The position numbers and the translations under genes are program-made. Below, piece after piece: positions 4,908-6,187 of a DNA stretch of 6,187 nt; positions within the stretch are counted from its first letter, which is position 1; each line of letters begins with the position of its first letter. The stretch is from assembly GCA_035601575.1 (NCBI GenBank), contig DATNNZ010000080.1:1-6187 (forward strand), written 5' to 3'. Source of the DNA: DASTDH01 sp035601575 (GTDB lineage: Bacteria > Verrucomicrobiota > Verrucomicrobiia > Chthoniobacterales > JAFAMB01). Below the pieces are notes generated by a model. It was not told the DNA's origin, ran no database searches, and was given only the letters and a program-made list of their open reading frames with translations.

Positions 4908-4922
4908 GGTTATTCTGTTGCT

Positions 4923-6179
4923 CTATTCTTTTGACTGCTCGTCGGATTCGCGCCGGGCCGCATCTGCGTCCCTTGCAAGGTCGGTGAGGAGTTCCATAAA
5001 CTCCTTCGTTTGGCCGATGAAGAGTCCGTCCATCGACAAGGCTTTGACTGCTCCCATCGCGGCTCCCTTAGTTTGGGTCGGACGAACAATCGAGCAGGTC
5101 GGGAATGACCGGCTGAGGAACGGGGTGGGCTCAGGCATAATCAGATTGGCAATCAACAGCTGATCGGTAGTTGCGTGGAGGTCCATAAACGTTACGCCAT
5201 CGAAACTTACCGGAAGCGCATTGCCTGCCTTATCCTGCCAAGTTTGAAAATGCATCGCCTCGGTCGGACCGATACTGAGCACGACGCGCAAGACTTCTGG
5301 GTCGCTTACCCTTTGAGCCAGAGACGGGTAGAGGCTGGTGCCACCTTGCTCAATAAAAGCAAAGTGAAATCCCGCTGTGAAGGCGATCACTTGGAGACGC
5401 GCTGAAATGCCGTTTTGCTGGGGGGTGGTGATGCTACTACCCGCTGTGTCGGTATCATCCTTCGGAATTGCCCGATGCTGCCCAACATTCAAACCGGTGA
5501 CGGCTTGCTCAAACGTGAAATTGGGTTCGAGGTCGGGATTGTGAGCGTCGTCTCGGTACCGACTCCAGAAGCTGGTGTCGACCGTAAGTTGGAGAAGATT
5601 TGTCAGGCGTTTCTTTTTGCTTGAGCCTTGCGCGGTACTGCCATCTAACGTCCGGAAATGCTGTCCACTCAGGAGATCGATGTCAGAAGTTGAAGCGCCC
5701 TTCGAAGACAAGTAGGCTCTGAGGAAAGCCTGGTGACTAAACTCGTCATCCGTGTTGTCAGTGATGTATTGAGGCATGTCACCATCGAGAATGGTGAGAG
5801 CAGAGGTGTAGAGTGGGTTCCCTCCGCTAAAAGCCGGACCGGTTTCTCCGCGAGGAGTTTCAACTTGCTCGCCAAAGGAGACTCCTCCGAGCTCCCAGTA
5901 TTGTTCCCACAGATCGCTCTCGAGGATTTCGGCGGCGGCCAGGAACCGCAGAATGGATGCGTCGCCTTTCGACAATTTCCCGCCGCCATCGTCATCCGCT
6001 TTCGCCTTAGCGGCTAATAGTGCGGTAGCCGGAACCAATAATGCACCAGTTGCGCCGAGGCCCTTGAGAAAGGAACGCCTTCCTACGACGGGTCTGCTCG
6101 GCTGCTCTGAACTTGGGTTCCCTCCGGAGAGGGACTGTGATTGGGATGTCACGCCATTTTTAAAAATGGATTTTTTCAT
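4923..6179 (-). CDS. Tat-exported ferritin-like domain protein
   Basis: The 418-residue product has a Ser/Gln-rich leader and a twin-arginine motif GRRSFLKG (33-40). A hydrophobic stretch (41-57) and an AKA cleavage site near residue 61 follow, so it is predicted to be exported folded to the periplasm. Four helix-like segments carry the carboxylate and histidine pattern of a di-iron ferritin-like bundle: E84 and E87 in ILRFLAAAEILESDL (76-90), ExxH at 146-149 (DDEFSHQ), E277 in GFHFAFIEQGG (270-280) and ExxH at 307-310 (TEAMHFQTW). This matches the Ferritin_2-type, desiccation-related family of secreted proteins, usually 250-400 residues. The role may be metal or oxidative-stress handling, but no activity is established for most members. 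A long loop (about 170-260) separates helix pairs. The ATG is eight bases from the window edge; GAAAG just upstream may be the ribosome site, and the promoter lies outside. A terminator follows at 4868-4907. Confidence 0.88.
   Translation of the reverse strand: MKKSIFKNGVTSQSQSLSGGNPSSEQPSRPVVGRRSFLKGLGATGALLVPATALLAAKAKADDDGGGKLSKGDASILRFLAAAEILESDLWEQYWELGGVSFGEQVETPRGETGPAFSGGNPLYTSALTILDGDMPQYITDNTDDEFSHQAFLRAYLSSKGASTSDIDLLSGQHFRTLDGSTAQGSSKKKRLTNLLQLTVDTSFWSRYRDDAHNPDLEPNFTFEQAVTGLNVGQHRAIPKDDTDTAGSSITTPQQNGISARLQVIAFTAGFHFAFIEQGGTSLYPSLAQRVSDPEVLRVVLSIGPTEAMHFQTWQDKAGNALPVSFDGVTFMDLHATTDQLLIANLIMPEPTPFLSRSFPTCSIVRPTQTKGAAMGAVKALSMDGLFIGQTKEFMELLTDLARDADAARRESDEQSKE
6154..6169. promoter_or_regulatory. 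Perfect 16-bp palindrome at the start of the ferritin-like gene
   Basis: CCATTTTTAAAAATGG is a perfect palindrome, 11-26 bases into the coding sequence (codons 4-9). It could be a regulator-binding site or merely reflect Lys/Phe/Asn codons in an AT-rich start region. No known operator is matched with confidence. Confidence 0.3.
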
Positions 6180-6187
6180 ATACTTTC

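Overview
The window looks like bacterial chromosome from a Gram-negative lineage with an elaborate envelope, at intermediate GC. My best guess is Verrucomicrobiota (Chthoniobacter/Udaeobacter-like), with Acidobacteriota as the alternative. That rests on general resemblance: a Tat-exported ferritin-like protein, small exported TPR proteins, a His/Gly-rich exported protein with a peptidoglycan-binding tail, and CGTCCC-N4-GGGACG dispersed palindromes. No marker gene settles it. I see no CRISPR array, tRNA, rRNA, phage gene or intact transposase.

Layout. 1-192 is non-coding and holds a 20-bp tandem repeat resembling the end of an integrase-type insertion sequence. 193-930 (-) encodes what appears to be a metallophosphoesterase whose catalytic core has been deleted in frame, so that its head and tail are fused. 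1059-1532 (+) encodes a small exported helical protein of unknown function. 1533-2043 has no credible gene; at 1793-1975 it carries a symmetric, two-armed palindromic element (REP-doublet or MITE-like). 2044-2508 (-) encodes a conserved exported protein of unknown function. The divergent spacer 2509-2776 holds four successive perfect-stem hairpins. A possible 33-codon leader ORF (2777-2878) has a good ribosome site and overlaps by ATGA the start of 2875-3423 (+), an exported His-rich, Tyr-rich, PG_binding_1 protein. Two tandem paralogous exported TPR proteins follow on the minus strand (3468-3998 and 4208-4765, about 83% identical over the last 132 residues). The window ends with a Tat-exported ferritin-like protein on the minus strand (4923-6179), with a probable intrinsic terminator just beyond it.

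How the genes relate. Six of the seven main genes encode proteins with export signals, so the region is an envelope/periplasm neighbourhood. Spacers of 40-370 bp, with hairpins or regulatory-looking repeats, argue for separate transcription units rather than one operon. I found no convincing new multi-gene system. The best leads are the core-deleted phosphoesterase, the composite palindromic element, the structured leader plus overlapping small ORF, and the recently duplicated TPR pair.
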